Positions 44,346-54,341 of a stretch of 64,000 bases of DNA are shown piece after piece. The notes beneath the pieces were generated by a model. The model searched no databases. It worked only from the letters and a program-made list of their open reading frames with translations, and was not told the origin of the DNA. The position numbers and the translations under genes were made by a program. Where the stretch lies: the NCBI RefSeq assembly GCF_024714495.1, contig NZ_JAMZMJ010000013.1, forward strand, positions 62,001 to 126,000. The letters are read 5' to 3'. The stretch is from Marinoscillum pacificum. Its GTDB lineage: Bacteria; Bacteroidota; Bacteroidia; Cytophagales; Cyclobacteriaceae. How positions within the stretch are numbered: the first letter of the stretch is position 1; every line of letters starts with the position of its first letter.

Positions 44346-47123
44346 ATGAACATCTACAACGATTACCTAAAGGAGATCGAAGAAAGAAAAGCACAAGGGC
44401 TGCACCCAAAGCCAATTGATGATGCTGAATTATTAAGTGAGATTATTTCTCAAATCAAAGATGCAGGAAATGAGCATAGAGAAGATTCTCTAAAATTTTT
44501 CATTTACAATACACTACCAGGTACAACAAGTGCCGCAGGTGTCAAGGCAAAATTTTTAAAGGAGATCATCCTTGGTAAGTCTGTTGTAGAAGAAATTTCA
44601 TCAGATTTCGCATTCGAATTGCTTTCGCATATGAAAGGTGGTCCATCTATCGAAGTGCTATTGGATTTGGCGCTTGGTAATGATGAAGCTATTGCTAAGA
44701 GTGCGGCCAAAGTCTTAAAGACTCAGGTGTTCTTATACGATGCAGATTACGATAGATTAAAAGAGGCTTTCAAAGCAGGAAATGCAATCGCTAAAGAGTT
44801 GCTTGAAAGTTATGCGAAGGCAGAGTTCTTTACAGAATTACCTGAGGTAGAAGAAGAAATCAAGATCGTAACCTTCATAGCAGGTACAGGCGATATCTCT
44901 ACAGACTTATTGTCTCCTGGTGCTGATGCACACTCTAGATCAGATCGTGAGCTTCATGGTCAATGTATCTTTGAGCACAATAAAGACATGCAAAAGGCGC
45001 TTACTGAATTGAAAGCGCAGCACCCAGATAAGCGAGTAATGTTGATCGCTGAAAAAGGAACCATGGGTGTAGGTTCATCTAGAATGTCAGGTGTTAACAA
45101 TGTTGCTTTGTGGACAGGAATCCCGGGTAGTCCATATGTGCCATTTGTCAACATTGCTCCAATCATTGCTGGTACTAATGGTATCTCTCCAATCTTCTTG
45201 ACTACTGTTGGTGTAACTGGTGGAATCGGTATCGATTTAAAGAACTGGGTGAAGAAAACCGATGCGGAAGGTAATGTGGTGAAAGATGCTGATGGTGAGC
45301 CTATTTTGGAAGAAGCATATTCTGTTGCTACAGGTACTGTTTTGACGATCAATACCAAAGAGAAAAAATTATACAATGGTGATCAGGAGTTGATTGATAT
45401 TTCGTCATCATTGACCCCACAAAAAGTGGAGTTTATCAAAGCGGGTGGCTCTTATGCCGTAGTATTCGGTAAGAAGTTGCAGACTTTTGCTGCTAAGACT
45501 TTAGGAATCGAAGCTCCAGTAGTATTTGCTCCATCTAAAGAGATTTCTAATGACGGTGTAGGTCTTACAGCCGTAGAGAAAATATTCAACAAAAACGCTG
45601 TAGGAAATACTCCTGGTAAGGTTCTTCATGCTGGTTCAGATGTTCGTGTGGAAGTGAATATCGTAGGATCTCAGGATACTACAGGTTTGATGACTGCTCA
45701 GGAGTTGGAATCAATGGCAGCTACTGTTATCTCCCCAATTGTGGATGCAGGATACCAGTCTGGTTGTCACACTGCATCAGTTTGGGATTCAAAAGCCCAG
45801 GCAAATATCCCGAAATTGATGAAGTTCATGAATGATTTCGGTTTGATTACTGGTCGTGATCCAAAAGGTCAATATCCAGCTATGACTGATGTAATTCACA
45901 AAGTGCTGAATGACATCACTGTAAATGATTGGGATATCACAATTGGTGGTGACTCTCACACCAGAATGTCTAAAGGAGTTGCTTTCGGAGCTGACTCAGG
46001 TACCGTAGCACTAGCATTAGCTACAGGAGAGGCTTCTATGCCAATTCCTCAGTCGGTGAAAGTAACTTTCAAAGGTGAGATGAAAAGTTACATGGACTTC
46101 CGTGATGTAGTTCATGCTACTCAAGCTCAAATGTTGAAGCAATTTAGCGGAGAGAATGTATTCCAGGGTAGAGTGATTGAAGTACATATTGGGACTTTGA
46201 CGGCTGACCAGGCATTCACATTTACCGATTGGACAGCTGAAATGAAAGCGAAAGCTTCTATCTGTATTTCTGAAGATGAGACGTTGATCGAATCTCTTGA
46301 AATCGCTAAAGGTAGGATTCAGATCATGATCGAGAAGGGCATGGACAATGAAGGTAAGGTACTTCAAGGGTTGATCGATAAAGCTGATAAGCGTATTGCT
46401 GAAATCAAATCTGGTGAGAACCCTACATTGAAGCCTGATGCCAATGCGAAATATTATGCTGAAGTAGAGGTGGATCTTGATATCGTAGGTGAGCCGATGA
46501 TTGCTGATCCAGATGTGAATAACATTGACGTATCGAAGCGATACACGCACGATACCATCAGACCACTTTCTTTCTACGGTGGTGAGAAAAAAGTAGATCT
46601 TGGATTTGTGGGATCATGCATGGTTCACAAAGGTGATATGAAGATTCTTGCTCAAATGTTGAAAAACGTAGAGGCACAGCAAGGTAAAGTAGAATTTAAA
46701 GCGCCATTGGTAGTAGCACCTCCAACATACAATATCGTTGACGAGTTGAAAGCAGAGGGAGACTGGGAAGTATTGGAAAAATACTCTGGTTTCGTATTTG
46801 ATGATAATAACCCGAAAGCTGCTGCTCGTACCAAGTACGACAACATGTTGTACTTAGAGCGTCCAGGTTGTAACCTATGTATGGGTAACCAGGAAAAAGC
46901 GGAGCCAGGTGATACGGTGATGGCAACTTCAACTCGTTTGTTCCAGGGTAGAGTAGTGAAGGATTCTAATGAGAAAAAAGGAGAGTCTTTACTTTCTTCC
47001 ACTCCAGTGGTTGTACTTTCTACCATTCTTGGAAGAACTCCTAAGATGGATGAATATGAAGCTGCTGTAAAAGGCATCGATTTGACCAAATTCAAGCCTA
47101 GCGGCAAAGCATTGGTTAGATAA
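44346..47123 (+). CDS. acnB: bifunctional aconitate hydratase 2 / 2-methylisocitrate dehydratase (AcnB)
   Basis: A 925-residue AcnB. The N-terminal HEAT-like domain (KGGPSIEVLLDLALG) is followed by the swivel and catalytic parts. Cluster ligands are Cys758 (GSCMVHKGDMK), Cys842 and Cys845 (ERPGCNLCMGNQ). It interconverts citrate and isocitrate and can also dehydrate 2-methylisocitrate in the methylcitrate cycle. The length is somewhat more than the E. coli enzyme, as is usual in Bacteroidota. It is followed by a strong terminator and then by a third aconitase gene on the same strand. Confidence 0.95.
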   Translation: MNIYNDYLKEIEERKAQGLHPKPIDDAELLSEIISQIKDAGNEHREDSLKFFIYNTLPGTTSAAGVKAKFLKEIILGKSVVEEISSDFAFELLSHMKGGPSIEVLLDLALGNDEAIAKSAAKVLKTQVFLYDADYDRLKEAFKAGNAIAKELLESYAKAEFFTELPEVEEEIKIVTFIAGTGDISTDLLSPGADAHSRSDRELHGQCIFEHNKDMQKALTELKAQHPDKRVMLIAEKGTMGVGSSRMSGVNNVALWTGIPGSPYVPFVNIAPIIAGTNGISPIFLTTVGVTGGIGIDLKNWVKKTDAEGNVVKDADGEPILEEAYSVATGTVLTINTKEKKLYNGDQELIDISSSLTPQKVEFIKAGGSYAVVFGKKLQTFAAKTLGIEAPVVFAPSKEISNDGVGLTAVEKIFNKNAVGNTPGKVLHAGSDVRVEVNIVGSQDTTGLMTAQELESMAATVISPIVDAGYQSGCHTASVWDSKAQANIPKLMKFMNDFGLITGRDPKGQYPAMTDVIHKVLNDITVNDWDITIGGDSHTRMSKGVAFGADSGTVALALATGEASMPIPQSVKVTFKGEMKSYMDFRDVVHATQAQMLKQFSGENVFQGRVIEVHIGTLTADQAFTFTDWTAEMKAKASICISEDETLIESLEIAKGRIQIMIEKGMDNEGKVLQGLIDKADKRIAEIKSGENPTLKPDANAKYYAEVEVDLDIVGEPMIADPDVNNIDVSKRYTHDTIRPLSFYGGEKKVDLGFVGSCMVHKGDMKILAQMLKNVEAQQGKVEFKAPLVVAPPTYNIVDELKAEGDWEVLEKYSGFVFDDNNPKAAARTKYDNMLYLERPGCNLCMGNQEKAEPGDTVMATSTRLFQGRVVKDSNEKKGESLLSSTPVVVLSTILGRTPKMDEYEAAVKGIDLTKFKPSGKALVR

Positions 47124-47159
47124 TCCGATTTTCTGAATAAAATTCAGAGTTTAGGCAAC

Positions 47160-47209
47160 AAAATGGTTAGTGTCTGATGTTTACATTTCAGGTGCTAACC
47201 ATTTTTTAT
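47160..47209 (+). terminator. terminator after acnB
   Basis: AAAATGGTTAG and CTAACCATTTT form an 11-base-pair perfect outer stem around a 24-base loop containing a short inner CTGA/TCAG pair, followed by a T-run. Confidence 0.8.
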
Positions 47210-47251
47210 TTGGGCACACCTTTGTAAATTTTGAATTCAATTCAATTAGAT

Positions 47252-49519
47252 ATGGCATTTGATATAGATATGATCAAAAAGGTCTATGAAACCATAGGTC
47301 AAAGAGTAAAAAAAGCTAAAGAGGTAACCGGTAAACCGCTTACGCTTTCTGAAAAGATATTATACAGTCATTTGTATGAAAGTGAGCCTACAGAGGCTTA
47401 CAAACGTGGAGAGTCTTACGTGGATTTTGCTCCAGACAGAATTGCATGTCAGGATGCTACGGCCCAAATGGCTTTGTTGCAATTCATGCAAGCTGGTAAA
47501 GACAAGGTTGCTGTACCAACTACGGTTCACTGTGATCATTTGATCCAGGCGAAAATTGGAGCTGCTGCAGACTTACAGAATGCTATCAACAATTCTAATG
47601 AAGTATTCAACTTCCTGGAGTCTGTGTCCAATAAGTACGGAATAGGATTCTGGAAGCCAGGTGCTGGGATTATTCATCAGGTAGTATTGGAGAATTATGC
47701 CTTCCCTGGGGGTGTGATGATTGGTACCGATTCTCACACGGTAAATGCTGGTGGTCTTGGTATGGTCGCTATTGGTGTTGGTGGTGCTGATGCAGTAGAC
47801 GTGATGGCAGGAATGGCCTGGGAACTTAAATTCCCAAAGTTGATCGGTGTAAAACTGACCGGTAAGCTGAATGGGTGGACTGCACCAAAAGATGTAATCT
47901 TGAAAGTAGCAGGTATTCTGACCGTAAAAGGAGGTACTGGGGCTATTGTGGAATACTTTGGTGAAGGTGCAGAAAGCATGTCATGTACGGGTAAAGGAAC
48001 AATCTGTAACATGGGAGCAGAGATTGGAGCTACGACTTCTACTTTCGGTTACGATGAGTCAATGGAGCGTTACTTGAGAGCTACAGGACGTGACGAAGTA
48101 GCTGACTTAGCGAATGGTGTGAAAGAACACTTAACGGGAGACCCGGAAGTCTATGCCAACCCTGAGCAATACTTCGATCAGGTGATCGAAATAAATCTAT
48201 CTACTTTGGAACCACATGTAAATGGTCCGTTTACTCCGGATTTGGCAACTCCTATTTCTGAAATGAGTGCTAAAGCACAGGAAAATGGCTGGCCTGAGAA
48301 AGTAGAATGGGGGCTTATCGGATCGTGTACTAATTCTTCATATGAAGATATTTCCAGAGCTGCTTCTATAGCTGAACAGGCGTTAGCAAAAGGGTTAAAA
48401 CCAGCCGCTGAGTTCGGGATCAATCCTGGTTCAGAACAAGTGCGATTTACTATAGAGCGCGATGGCTTTATCAATACTTTTGAAAAGCTAGGTACTAAAG
48501 TGTTTACCAATGCTTGTGGTCCTTGTATCGGGCAGTGGGATAGAGCAGGTGCCGACAAGAAGGAAAAAAACACCATTGTTCACTCGTTCAATAGAAACTT
48601 TGCAAAGCGAGCAGATGGTAACCCAAATACTCACGCTTTTGTGACATCTCCTGAGATGGTTGCAGCCATTGCTATATCGGGTAATCTTGGGTTTAACCCA
48701 ATTACGGATACTTTAACCAACGACAAAGGAGAGCAAGTGAAATTAGATCCTCCAACTGGATGGGAGCTGCCTCCGAAAGGATTTGATGTAGAAGATCCAG
48801 GATATCTAGCTCCTGCGGAAGATGGATCTAATGTAGAGGTGAAAGTCAATCCTGAGTCGAAGCGGCTTCAATTATTGGAAGGCTTTAAACCTTGGGATGG
48901 ACAAAATATCACAGGAGCCAAGCTCTTGATCAAAGCACAAGGAAAATGTACTACAGACCATATCTCAATGGCAGGTCCATGGTTAAGATATAGAGGGCAT
49001 TTGGATAATATCGCCAATAACACTTTAACCGGAGCTGTTAATGCCTACAATGGCGAAACTGATAAAGTGAAGAGTCAGTTGACTGGTGAGTATGGTGGAG
49101 TACCTGATGTACAAAGAGGATATAAAGCGCAAGGTATACCTACGATTGTGGTAGGAGATCATAACTACGGTGAAGGATCATCTAGAGAGCATGCAGCCAT
49201 GCAACCTCGTCATTTGGGAGTGAGAGCTGTTTTGGTGAAATCTTTCGCTCGTATTCACGAAACCAACTTGAAGAAGCAAGGCATGTTGGCGTTAACTTTT
49301 GCAAATGAGGCTGACTATGATAAGATTCAAGAAGATGATACCATCAATTTCCTTGACTTAACTGATTTTGCGCCAGGTAAATCCTTGATTTTAGAATTTG
49401 TTCACGCAGATGGCTCTAAAGATGAGATTGTAACGAATCATACCTACAATGAAGGTCAGATTGCCTGGTTTAAGGCAGGTTCCGCATTGAACCTGATCAA
49501 GCAGCAGAATAAAGGCTAA
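47252..49519 (+). CDS. aconitate hydratase, mitochondrial type
   Basis: A 755-residue aconitase of the mitochondrial/eukaryotic class, a different family from its two neighbours. Cluster ligands are Cys359 ([11 protein letters not shown]), Cys422 and Cys425 ([11 protein letters not shown]); [14 protein letters not shown] is the substrate-binding block. [22 protein letters not shown] opens it; the ATG at 47252 is preferred over a TTG at 47231. It performs the citrate/isocitrate step. A 14-base-pair terminator follows. Which of the three enzymes carries TCA flux cannot be told from sequence. Confidence 0.95.
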   Translation: MAFDIDMIKKVYETIGQRVKKAKEVTGKPLTLSEKILYSHLYESEPTEAYKRGESYVDFAPDRIACQDATAQMALLQFMQAGKDKVAVPTTVHCDHLIQAKIGAAADLQNAINNSNEVFNFLESVSNKYGIGFWKPGAGIIHQVVLENYAFPGGVMIGTDSHTVNAGGLGMVAIGVGGADAVDVMAGMAWELKFPKLIGVKLTGKLNGWTAPKDVILKVAGILTVKGGTGAIVEYFGEGAESMSCTGKGTICNMGAEIGATTSTFGYDESMERYLRATGRDEVADLANGVKEHLTGDPEVYANPEQYFDQVIEINLSTLEPHVNGPFTPDLATPISEMSAKAQENGWPEKVEWGLIGSCTNSSYEDISRAASIAEQALAKGLKPAAEFGINPGSEQVRFTIERDGFINTFEKLGTKVFTNACGPCIGQWDRAGADKKEKNTIVHSFNRNFAKRADGNPNTHAFVTSPEMVAAIAISGNLGFNPITDTLTNDKGEQVKLDPPTGWELPPKGFDVEDPGYLAPAEDGSNVEVKVNPESKRLQLLEGFKPWDGQNITGAKLLIKAQGKCTTDHISMAGPWLRYRGHLDNIANNTLTGAVNAYNGETDKVKSQLTGEYGGVPDVQRGYKAQGIPTIVVGDHNYGEGSSREHAAMQPRHLGVRAVLVKSFARIHETNLKKQGMLALTFANEADYDKIQEDDTINFLDLTDFAPGKSLILEFVHADGSKDEIVTNHTYNEGQIAWFKAGSALNLIKQQNKG

Positions 49520-49542
49520 ACTTTAATAGTGTCATTCGCAGT

Positions 49543-49578
49543 AAAGCTCTTCTGACTCTTATGTCAGAAGAGCTTTTT
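49543..49578 (+). terminator. Rho-independent terminator after the mitochondrial-type aconitase
   Basis: AAAGCTCTTCTGAC and GTCAGAAGAGCTTT form a perfect 14-base-pair stem with a six-base loop, followed by T-rich DNA. An ATG at 49561 lies inside it and is therefore not a credible start for the next gene. Confidence 0.9.
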
Positions 49579-49623
49579 GTTTTTGTGATGATTGTTGTTA
49601 AATTCCTTGATAACCACCGCTTT

Positions 49624-50721
49624 ATGCTATTCCTACTCCGTAACATCCGCCGTAAGCTATTGTCTTCAGACAATAAAGTCATTTCTTATCTGCTTTATGC
49701 TATTGGTGAAATCATCCTTGTCGTTGCCGGGATTTTGATTGCAGTGGCTATTGATGATTGGAACGAACGGAAAAAGAACTATGCAAACTATGTGGAGGTG
49801 TTAAAGGAGGTTCAAGAAGATATAATCATTACAGTGAATTCTGTGCCTTTGGAATACTTAGCTCGTAAAGATTCTATGATAGAGATGATTCTTGCCACTG
49901 ATCCTGACGCGACTGTTTATAGAAGGTTCGGGGAATTATCTTCTGTTTTGATGCTTCATTTCCCAATTCTGGTTGAGCAGGGAGGGTTTCAAAAACTGAA
50001 GAAGCTTGGAGAAGTACCAGAAGAGTATAAAGAAATCATCAGCCAATTGAATGTTCTATACGGCACCTGGACGACCACAATGCTAAAGGTGGATGAAAAA
50101 AATGATGACCTCATCACTTTCCATAGACAAAATATCCGGGAGACATACCCATGGGCCAGCACCATAGAAAGTGTCCACTTTGTGGATTCTCTGGACGAGC
50201 GGTATATCGACTACCTGGTCAATGACCCTATCTACAGAAATCGCTTGGTTGCGTATCACATGGATTTATTGAGGTGGGAGCTCTGGAATTTAAGGCTCTG
50301 GCAAAATACGGCCGTAAAAGACTATTATGCCATTAATAAACTGATTGGTGCTAATGAAGTCTCTGATAACTATATGAGGAAAATATCTCCTCCAGCAGAG
50401 GATATTGATTTAAAATATGAGGGAGTGTATGTAGCTGAATCGGTTTCGGATACACTTACTTTCAAAATAGTGTCTGATTCTATTCTGCTAAAGGCCACAG
50501 AAGAAATGGCGAAAGCGTATTATGAAGGAGATTCAATATTGCACCTTGTTGCTTTATCTGCGAATAGGTTTCGGTATGAATCAGTTATTGAAATTGAATT
50601 TGATTCGTTGGCAGAGGAGATGGTTCTGACCAACTACATTCCAAAATACAGTCCTTCAGGGAAAAAGCAGCTTATTTACAAACGAGTGGAAGAATCTGGC
50701 CGCGGCTCTGGAATAAAATAA
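49624..50721 (+). CDS. DUF6090-family membrane protein
   Basis: About 365 residues. The opening LLRNIRRKLLSSDNKVISYLLYAIGEIILVVAGILIAVAIDDWNE is the family signature: a basic, membrane-near segment, one membrane helix and a WNE motif. The rest is a long soluble helical region, presumably extracytoplasmic. The family is widespread in Bacteroidota and usually occurs in tandem; function is unknown. The ATG at 49624 is chosen because the upstream ATG at 49561 lies in the terminator stem. It forms a tandem with a shorter homologue 14 bases downstream. Confidence 0.75.
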   Translation: MLFLLRNIRRKLLSSDNKVISYLLYAIGEIILVVAGILIAVAIDDWNERKKNYANYVEVLKEVQEDIIITVNSVPLEYLARKDSMIEMILATDPDATVYRRFGELSSVLMLHFPILVEQGGFQKLKKLGEVPEEYKEIISQLNVLYGTWTTTMLKVDEKNDDLITFHRQNIRETYPWASTIESVHFVDSLDERYIDYLVNDPIYRNRLVAYHMDLLRWELWNLRLWQNTAVKDYYAINKLIGANEVSDNYMRKISPPAEDIDLKYEGVYVAESVSDTLTFKIVSDSILLKATEEMAKAYYEGDSILHLVALSANRFRYESVIEIEFDSLAEEMVLTNYIPKYSPSGKKQLIYKRVEESGRGSGIK

Positions 50722-50735
50722 AACCCCATTCCAAT

Positions 50736-51446
50736 ATGAAACGACTAATCACTACACTAAAAACCAAATGGCCAGAATACTTCTTTGAGATATTTGTGCT
50801 GGTCATCGGTATCTATGGAGCCTTGGAGCTCGAAAACTGGAATGAAGATCAGAAACGGCAGAAGGACGAAATAGAAATGTTAGGTGAAATTGCCAATAGC
50901 CTGGAGCAATCCTTATCCAGGATTGATAACACGATGGGTTTTATGAATCAGAATATTGAGCAGCTTCACCTCATTGGATCCTATATCGAAAATGGCTCTG
51001 CCTATGATGAGGATTTTTCTAAGGCTCTAGCAGCAATTGGCACTGGCTCAAGTATGGAGTTTGACCAGTCAGCTTATGAAAATCTGAAAGTAAAGGGACT
51101 TGATTTGATCTCAAATGAAAACCTCAGAAGAAAAATCATTGCTACCTATGAAAACGAAATCGCTTATTTGGAAAAATATGTACACCTCACTTATGAGAGG
51201 ATACATAAAAATGCAGAATCTGTCCTGGGAATGCATAATTCTGAAGTATTCATTCAAAAGGATCCATTTGCGATATGTATTATTCCTAATAACTATGAAG
51301 AGCTTATCAAAAGTCGAGAATTCAAAAATACCGTAACTCATGTAGAAGCTATAAATGTGTTTTTCATTGAATATTTGGTGAGTTATAGAAATAGCATTGA
51401 TTCGGTAAGAGTTAATACTCAATCAGAAATACTCAGATTAAAATAA
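50736..51446 (+). CDS. DUF6090-family membrane protein, shorter paralogue
   Basis: A 236-residue protein. The N-terminus contains EYFFEIFVLVIGIYGALELENWNE, one membrane helix ending in the WNE motif of the family, followed by a helical soluble domain (EIEMLGEIANSLEQSL). It follows the first DUF6090 gene closely and its stop overlaps the ATG of a decayed copy (TAATG). Function unknown. Confidence 0.7.
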   Translation: MKRLITTLKTKWPEYFFEIFVLVIGIYGALELENWNEDQKRQKDEIEMLGEIANSLEQSLSRIDNTMGFMNQNIEQLHLIGSYIENGSAYDEDFSKALAAIGTGSSMEFDQSAYENLKVKGLDLISNENLRRKIIATYENEIAYLEKYVHLTYERIHKNAESVLGMHNSEVFIQKDPFAICIIPNNYEELIKSREFKNTVTHVEAINVFFIEYLVSYRNSIDSVRVNTQSEILRLK

Positions 51447-51590
51447 TGCAGCGACTAATCACTACACTAAAAACCAAAAGGCCGGAAGCGGCAAACGGAT
51501 GAAATAGAAATGCTGGGCGAAATAGCTAGTAGTCTATAACAAATTATCCAGAGTTGATTTTGCAATTGGATACTGCCCAGATTAATGATT
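51446..51590 (+). pseudogene. decayed third DUF6090 copy
   Basis: The first 45 bases are nearly identical to the start of the gene at 50736 (ACTAATCACTACACTAAAAA in both). At about 51490 the match jumps to the equivalent of 50855 of the parent, a deletion of about 77 bases that removes the membrane helix and shifts the frame, then continues (GAAATAGAAATG) and fades by about 51575. A stop (TAA) appears soon after. This is a truncated remnant of a tandem duplication. The rest of the gap to 51735 shows no gene. Confidence 0.75.
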
Positions 51591-51696
51591 GAACTCATAA
51601 CAGAAGAGATTTGAATGTTGATTCTAATTGTTCAGATACTCTGAATTCGAGTAGAAAAAATACTCGTCCAGTTTTCGGTTGCTAAGAGAGAATGGA

Positions 51697-51727
51697 TTTG
51701 ACTCTTTTGTAATGATCTTTATATTGT
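51697..51727 (+). promoter_or_regulatory. candidate promoter of the ada gene
   Basis: TTTG (51697-51700), 19 bases, then TATATTGT (51720-51727), close to TAnnTTTG. The transcript would have a leader of only a few bases before the ATG at 51736. Confidence 0.4.
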
Positions 51728-51735
51728 CTTAGCAA

Positions 51736-52803
51736 ATGAGAGTTACAGAATCAAAAACCATTGATACTTATTACAACGCACTCGTCAATAGGGAAGAGAG
51801 CTATACTGGGATCTTCTTTGTTGGAGTGAAAACAACCTCTATTTTTTGCATTGCAACTTGTAGAGCACGTAAGCCAAAGCGTGAGAATGTTGAGTTTTTT
51901 ACGGATTTTAAGGATGCATTGGATAATGGATATCGGCCATGTAAAATCTGTAAGCCGACTGAAAATGCGAATGAAGCACCTGACTTTGTAGAGCAAGCCA
52001 TTCAGTTAGTGAAAGATCACCCCAAAGAGAAAATCAAAGACTACCAACTCAAACAAAATGGGATTAGCCCTGAAGGTGTTCGACGCTGGTTCAACAAGCA
52101 TTATGGGATGACCTTTCAAGCCTTCCAAAGGATGTATAGGATCAACAATGCATATCAAGAACTAAAAACAGGATCGAGTACCACTAGTACGGCCTTTAAA
52201 AGTGGCTATGAGTCCTTAAGTGGATTTGGGTATACCTACAAGAAAATTATGGGAGATTCACCTTCAAGCAAGCAATCAAGCGATGTGATTTTAATGAGTC
52301 GGTTCACCACTCCACTTGGACCTATGTTCGTGTGTGCAACTGATCAAGGAGTCTGTTTACTGGAATTTGTGGATAGAAGGATGCTCGAATCGGAGTTTAA
52401 GGATCTGCAGAAAAGGCTTAATTCTCAAATCATCACAGGAGAGAATCATCACATTAAACTAGCCATTAAAGAAGTTCAGGAATACTTCGAAGGAACTAGA
52501 AAAGAATTCACCATTCCCTTAATCACTCCAGGTACAGACTTCCAGCAATCTGTATGGAAGGCTCTTCATGACATTCCGTATGGTACCACAGCTACTTATC
52601 AGCAGCAGGCCAACAGATTGGATAACCCAAATGGAGTGCGCGCTGTAGCGTCTGCAAATGGCATGAATCGAATAGCTATCGTTATTCCATGTCATAGAGT
52701 TATTGGATCTGATGGTAAACTAACTGGCTATGCCGGTGGGCTCGAGCGCAAGAAATGGCTTTTAGATCATGAAGCTGTCCATAGCGGACAGCAATTGTTT
52801 TAA
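51736..52803 (+). CDS. ada: Ada: methylphosphotriester-DNA / O6-alkylguanine-DNA alkyltransferase and activator
   Basis: A 355-residue DNA repair protein with both halves of Ada. The N-terminal zinc site uses Cys38, Cys42, Cys69 and Cys72 (FCIATCRAR and RPCKICKP), the same positions as in E. coli, with Cys38 the methyl acceptor that turns it into an activator. An AraC-type helix-turn-helix follows. The C-terminal alkyltransferase has the acceptor Cys319 in IVIPCHRVIG. It removes methyl groups from phosphotriesters and from O6-methylguanine and, once methylated, is expected to activate its own transcription. Confidence 0.95.
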   Translation: MRVTESKTIDTYYNALVNREESYTGIFFVGVKTTSIFCIATCRARKPKRENVEFFTDFKDALDNGYRPCKICKPTENANEAPDFVEQAIQLVKDHPKEKIKDYQLKQNGISPEGVRRWFNKHYGMTFQAFQRMYRINNAYQELKTGSSTTSTAFKSGYESLSGFGYTYKKIMGDSPSSKQSSDVILMSRFTTPLGPMFVCATDQGVCLLEFVDRRMLESEFKDLQKRLNSQIITGENHHIKLAIKEVQEYFEGTRKEFTIPLITPGTDFQQSVWKALHDIPYGTTATYQQQANRLDNPNGVRAVASANGMNRIAIVIPCHRVIGSDGKLTGYAGGLERKKWLLDHEAVHSGQQLF

Positions 52804-53802
52804 TTATAGACTTTTCAAGAATTCAATAGTATCCACATTATCGGCATAATCCCAAGGTTCAGGAAGTTGTCCACTGCCAAATGGAATACGACCTTTTCCA
52901 ATTACACACTGAAGCTTATCTCCATAGCTTTCGATGATAGCTTCTAGCTCTTCATTACTTGCATATTCCTGTGCATGAAGAATGGATATAGGAGATACTA
53001 GATTGTCTGTAGGTAACCAAAGAAGGAACCCATTGTCCAGGTGTTTAGTGCCATTTACTAATAAAATCGACTTGTGATAGTCGTAGTTGTTGCGGTATTT
53101 GTAATGATCTCCAATGAATGAATAATCTTCAACAGCTTCAAAGAAAGTAGCCGCATCATAGCCTTTCGGAACAAGTACTTTTGACACATTGCGACAACCT
53201 AATCCGAAATACCAGAATATGTCTTTTCCTAGTTCATGAAGCTCTTCTGGTGTTTCTGAGCCATCCAGTACAGCAATAGACGTTCTGTTTTTACGAACAA
53301 TTTTTGGTTGATCCTTAAAATAATATTCAAAATAGCGAGCTGTATTGTCACTGCCTGTCGCAATTAATGCTTCTACACTATTTAGTCTTTCTCTGAGCTC
53401 CAGATTCTTTTTGAGTCGTGGTTCTATTTCCAGTAGCCAATTAATGATCAACTTAGTCAGGAAACTGTCTTGAGAACTAGCTTTTATCGCTGCGAAATGC
53501 CCTGAAATCAAAACACACATCAAATCATGAAAACCGACTAACGGAATATTCCCTGCCATGATAATCCCAATGATTTTTGGAACCTCCGGATCTAGGTTTT
53601 CATATCGGTTGACCCACTCTTCCAACTTTGGTTTTTCGAGCATATATCGTTTACCTTCAAACGCTCTTTTGACATTGTCTTCTGTAAACCACTGGTTTTC
53701 GGATTGCGCACGATAGGCGAATTCGGTCATTTCTTCAGTCGAAATATTTCCGATTTTCTCACCTAATGCAGCAAATGCTTCAATTCTTTCGCTTAGAGTC
53801 AT
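52804..53802 (-). CDS. acyl-CoA reductase (LuxC-like)
   Basis: A 332-residue soluble enzyme of the acyl-CoA reductase/LuxC family, aldehyde dehydrogenase superfamily. GIIMAGNIPLVGFHDLMCVLISGH is the family's nucleotide-binding part, GSDNTARYFEYYF the next block, and GLGCRNVSKVLVPKGYD carries the catalytic Cys. It reduces a fatty acyl thioester to the aldehyde. It converges with ada, whose stop lies one base away, and is divergent from a ferredoxin-type gene with which it is commonly paired in Bacteroidota (family knowledge). A minus-7-like TAAGTTTG at 53829-53836 on this strand may serve it. Confidence 0.85.
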   Translation of the reverse strand: MTLSERIEAFAALGEKIGNISTEEMTEFAYRAQSENQWFTEDNVKRAFEGKRYMLEKPKLEEWVNRYENLDPEVPKIIGIIMAGNIPLVGFHDLMCVLISGHFAAIKASSQDSFLTKLIINWLLEIEPRLKKNLELRERLNSVEALIATGSDNTARYFEYYFKDQPKIVRKNRTSIAVLDGSETPEELHELGKDIFWYFGLGCRNVSKVLVPKGYDAATFFEAVEDYSFIGDHYKYRNNYDYHKSILLVNGTKHLDNGFLLWLPTDNLVSPISILHAQEYASNEELEAIIESYGDKLQCVIGKGRIPFGSGQLPEPWDYADNVDTIEFLKSL

Positions 53803-53820
53803 TTAATTGTATCAATATTA

Positions 53821-53851
53821 TTTGCACGCAAACTTATTGTAGATAATTTTG
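53821..53851 (+). promoter_or_regulatory. consensus promoter of the ferredoxin gene
   Basis: TTTG (53821-53824), exactly 19 bases, then TAATTTTG (53844-53851): a perfect match to the Bacteroidota promoter. The leader to the ATG at 53887 would be about 30 bases. Confidence 0.75.
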
Positions 53852-53874
53852 TTCACTGTTGTTGTACGACATAA

Positions 53875-54234
<360 letters not shown>

Positions 54235-54250
54235 TCACCTAAAGATATGA

Positions 54251-54277
54251 AAAAAGCGGGCTTGACCCGCTTTTTTT
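54251..54277 (+). terminator. terminator of the ferredoxin gene
   Basis: AAAAAGCGGG and CCCGCTTTTT form a perfect 10-base-pair stem around CTTGA, with a T-run. Confidence 0.9.
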
Positions 54278-54299
54278 ATGTCTATCATTTTCTTATCGG

Positions 54300-54330
54300 T
54301 TTGAATTTATTGTACGTATAATTATATTTG
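54300..54330 (+). promoter_or_regulatory. consensus promoter of the toxin-antitoxin pair
   Basis: TTTG (54300-54303), exactly 19 bases, then TATATTTG (54323-54330), a perfect match. The start site would fall within a few bases of the ATG at 54342, so the message is nearly leaderless. Confidence 0.75.
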
Positions 54331-54341
54331 AATTAATACGT

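Noticed and set aside
44960-47107. Long open frames on the strand opposite acnB
   Set aside because: They mirror the codon structure of a strongly supported aconitase gene and encode nothing recognisable.
47221-47251. Promoter-like TAAATTTTG before the mitochondrial-type aconitase
   Set aside because: It has one base too many for TAnnTTTG and the nearest TTTG is only 12 bases away.
49561-49623. Upstream ATG giving a longer DUF6090 protein
   Set aside because: The ATG lies inside the perfect stem of the aconitase terminator and the added residues do not resemble the family start; the ATG at 49624 does.
51447-51735. Possible extra gene between the DUF6090 pair and ada
   Set aside because: It is a frameshifted remnant of a DUF6090 gene followed by non-coding DNA with scattered stops.
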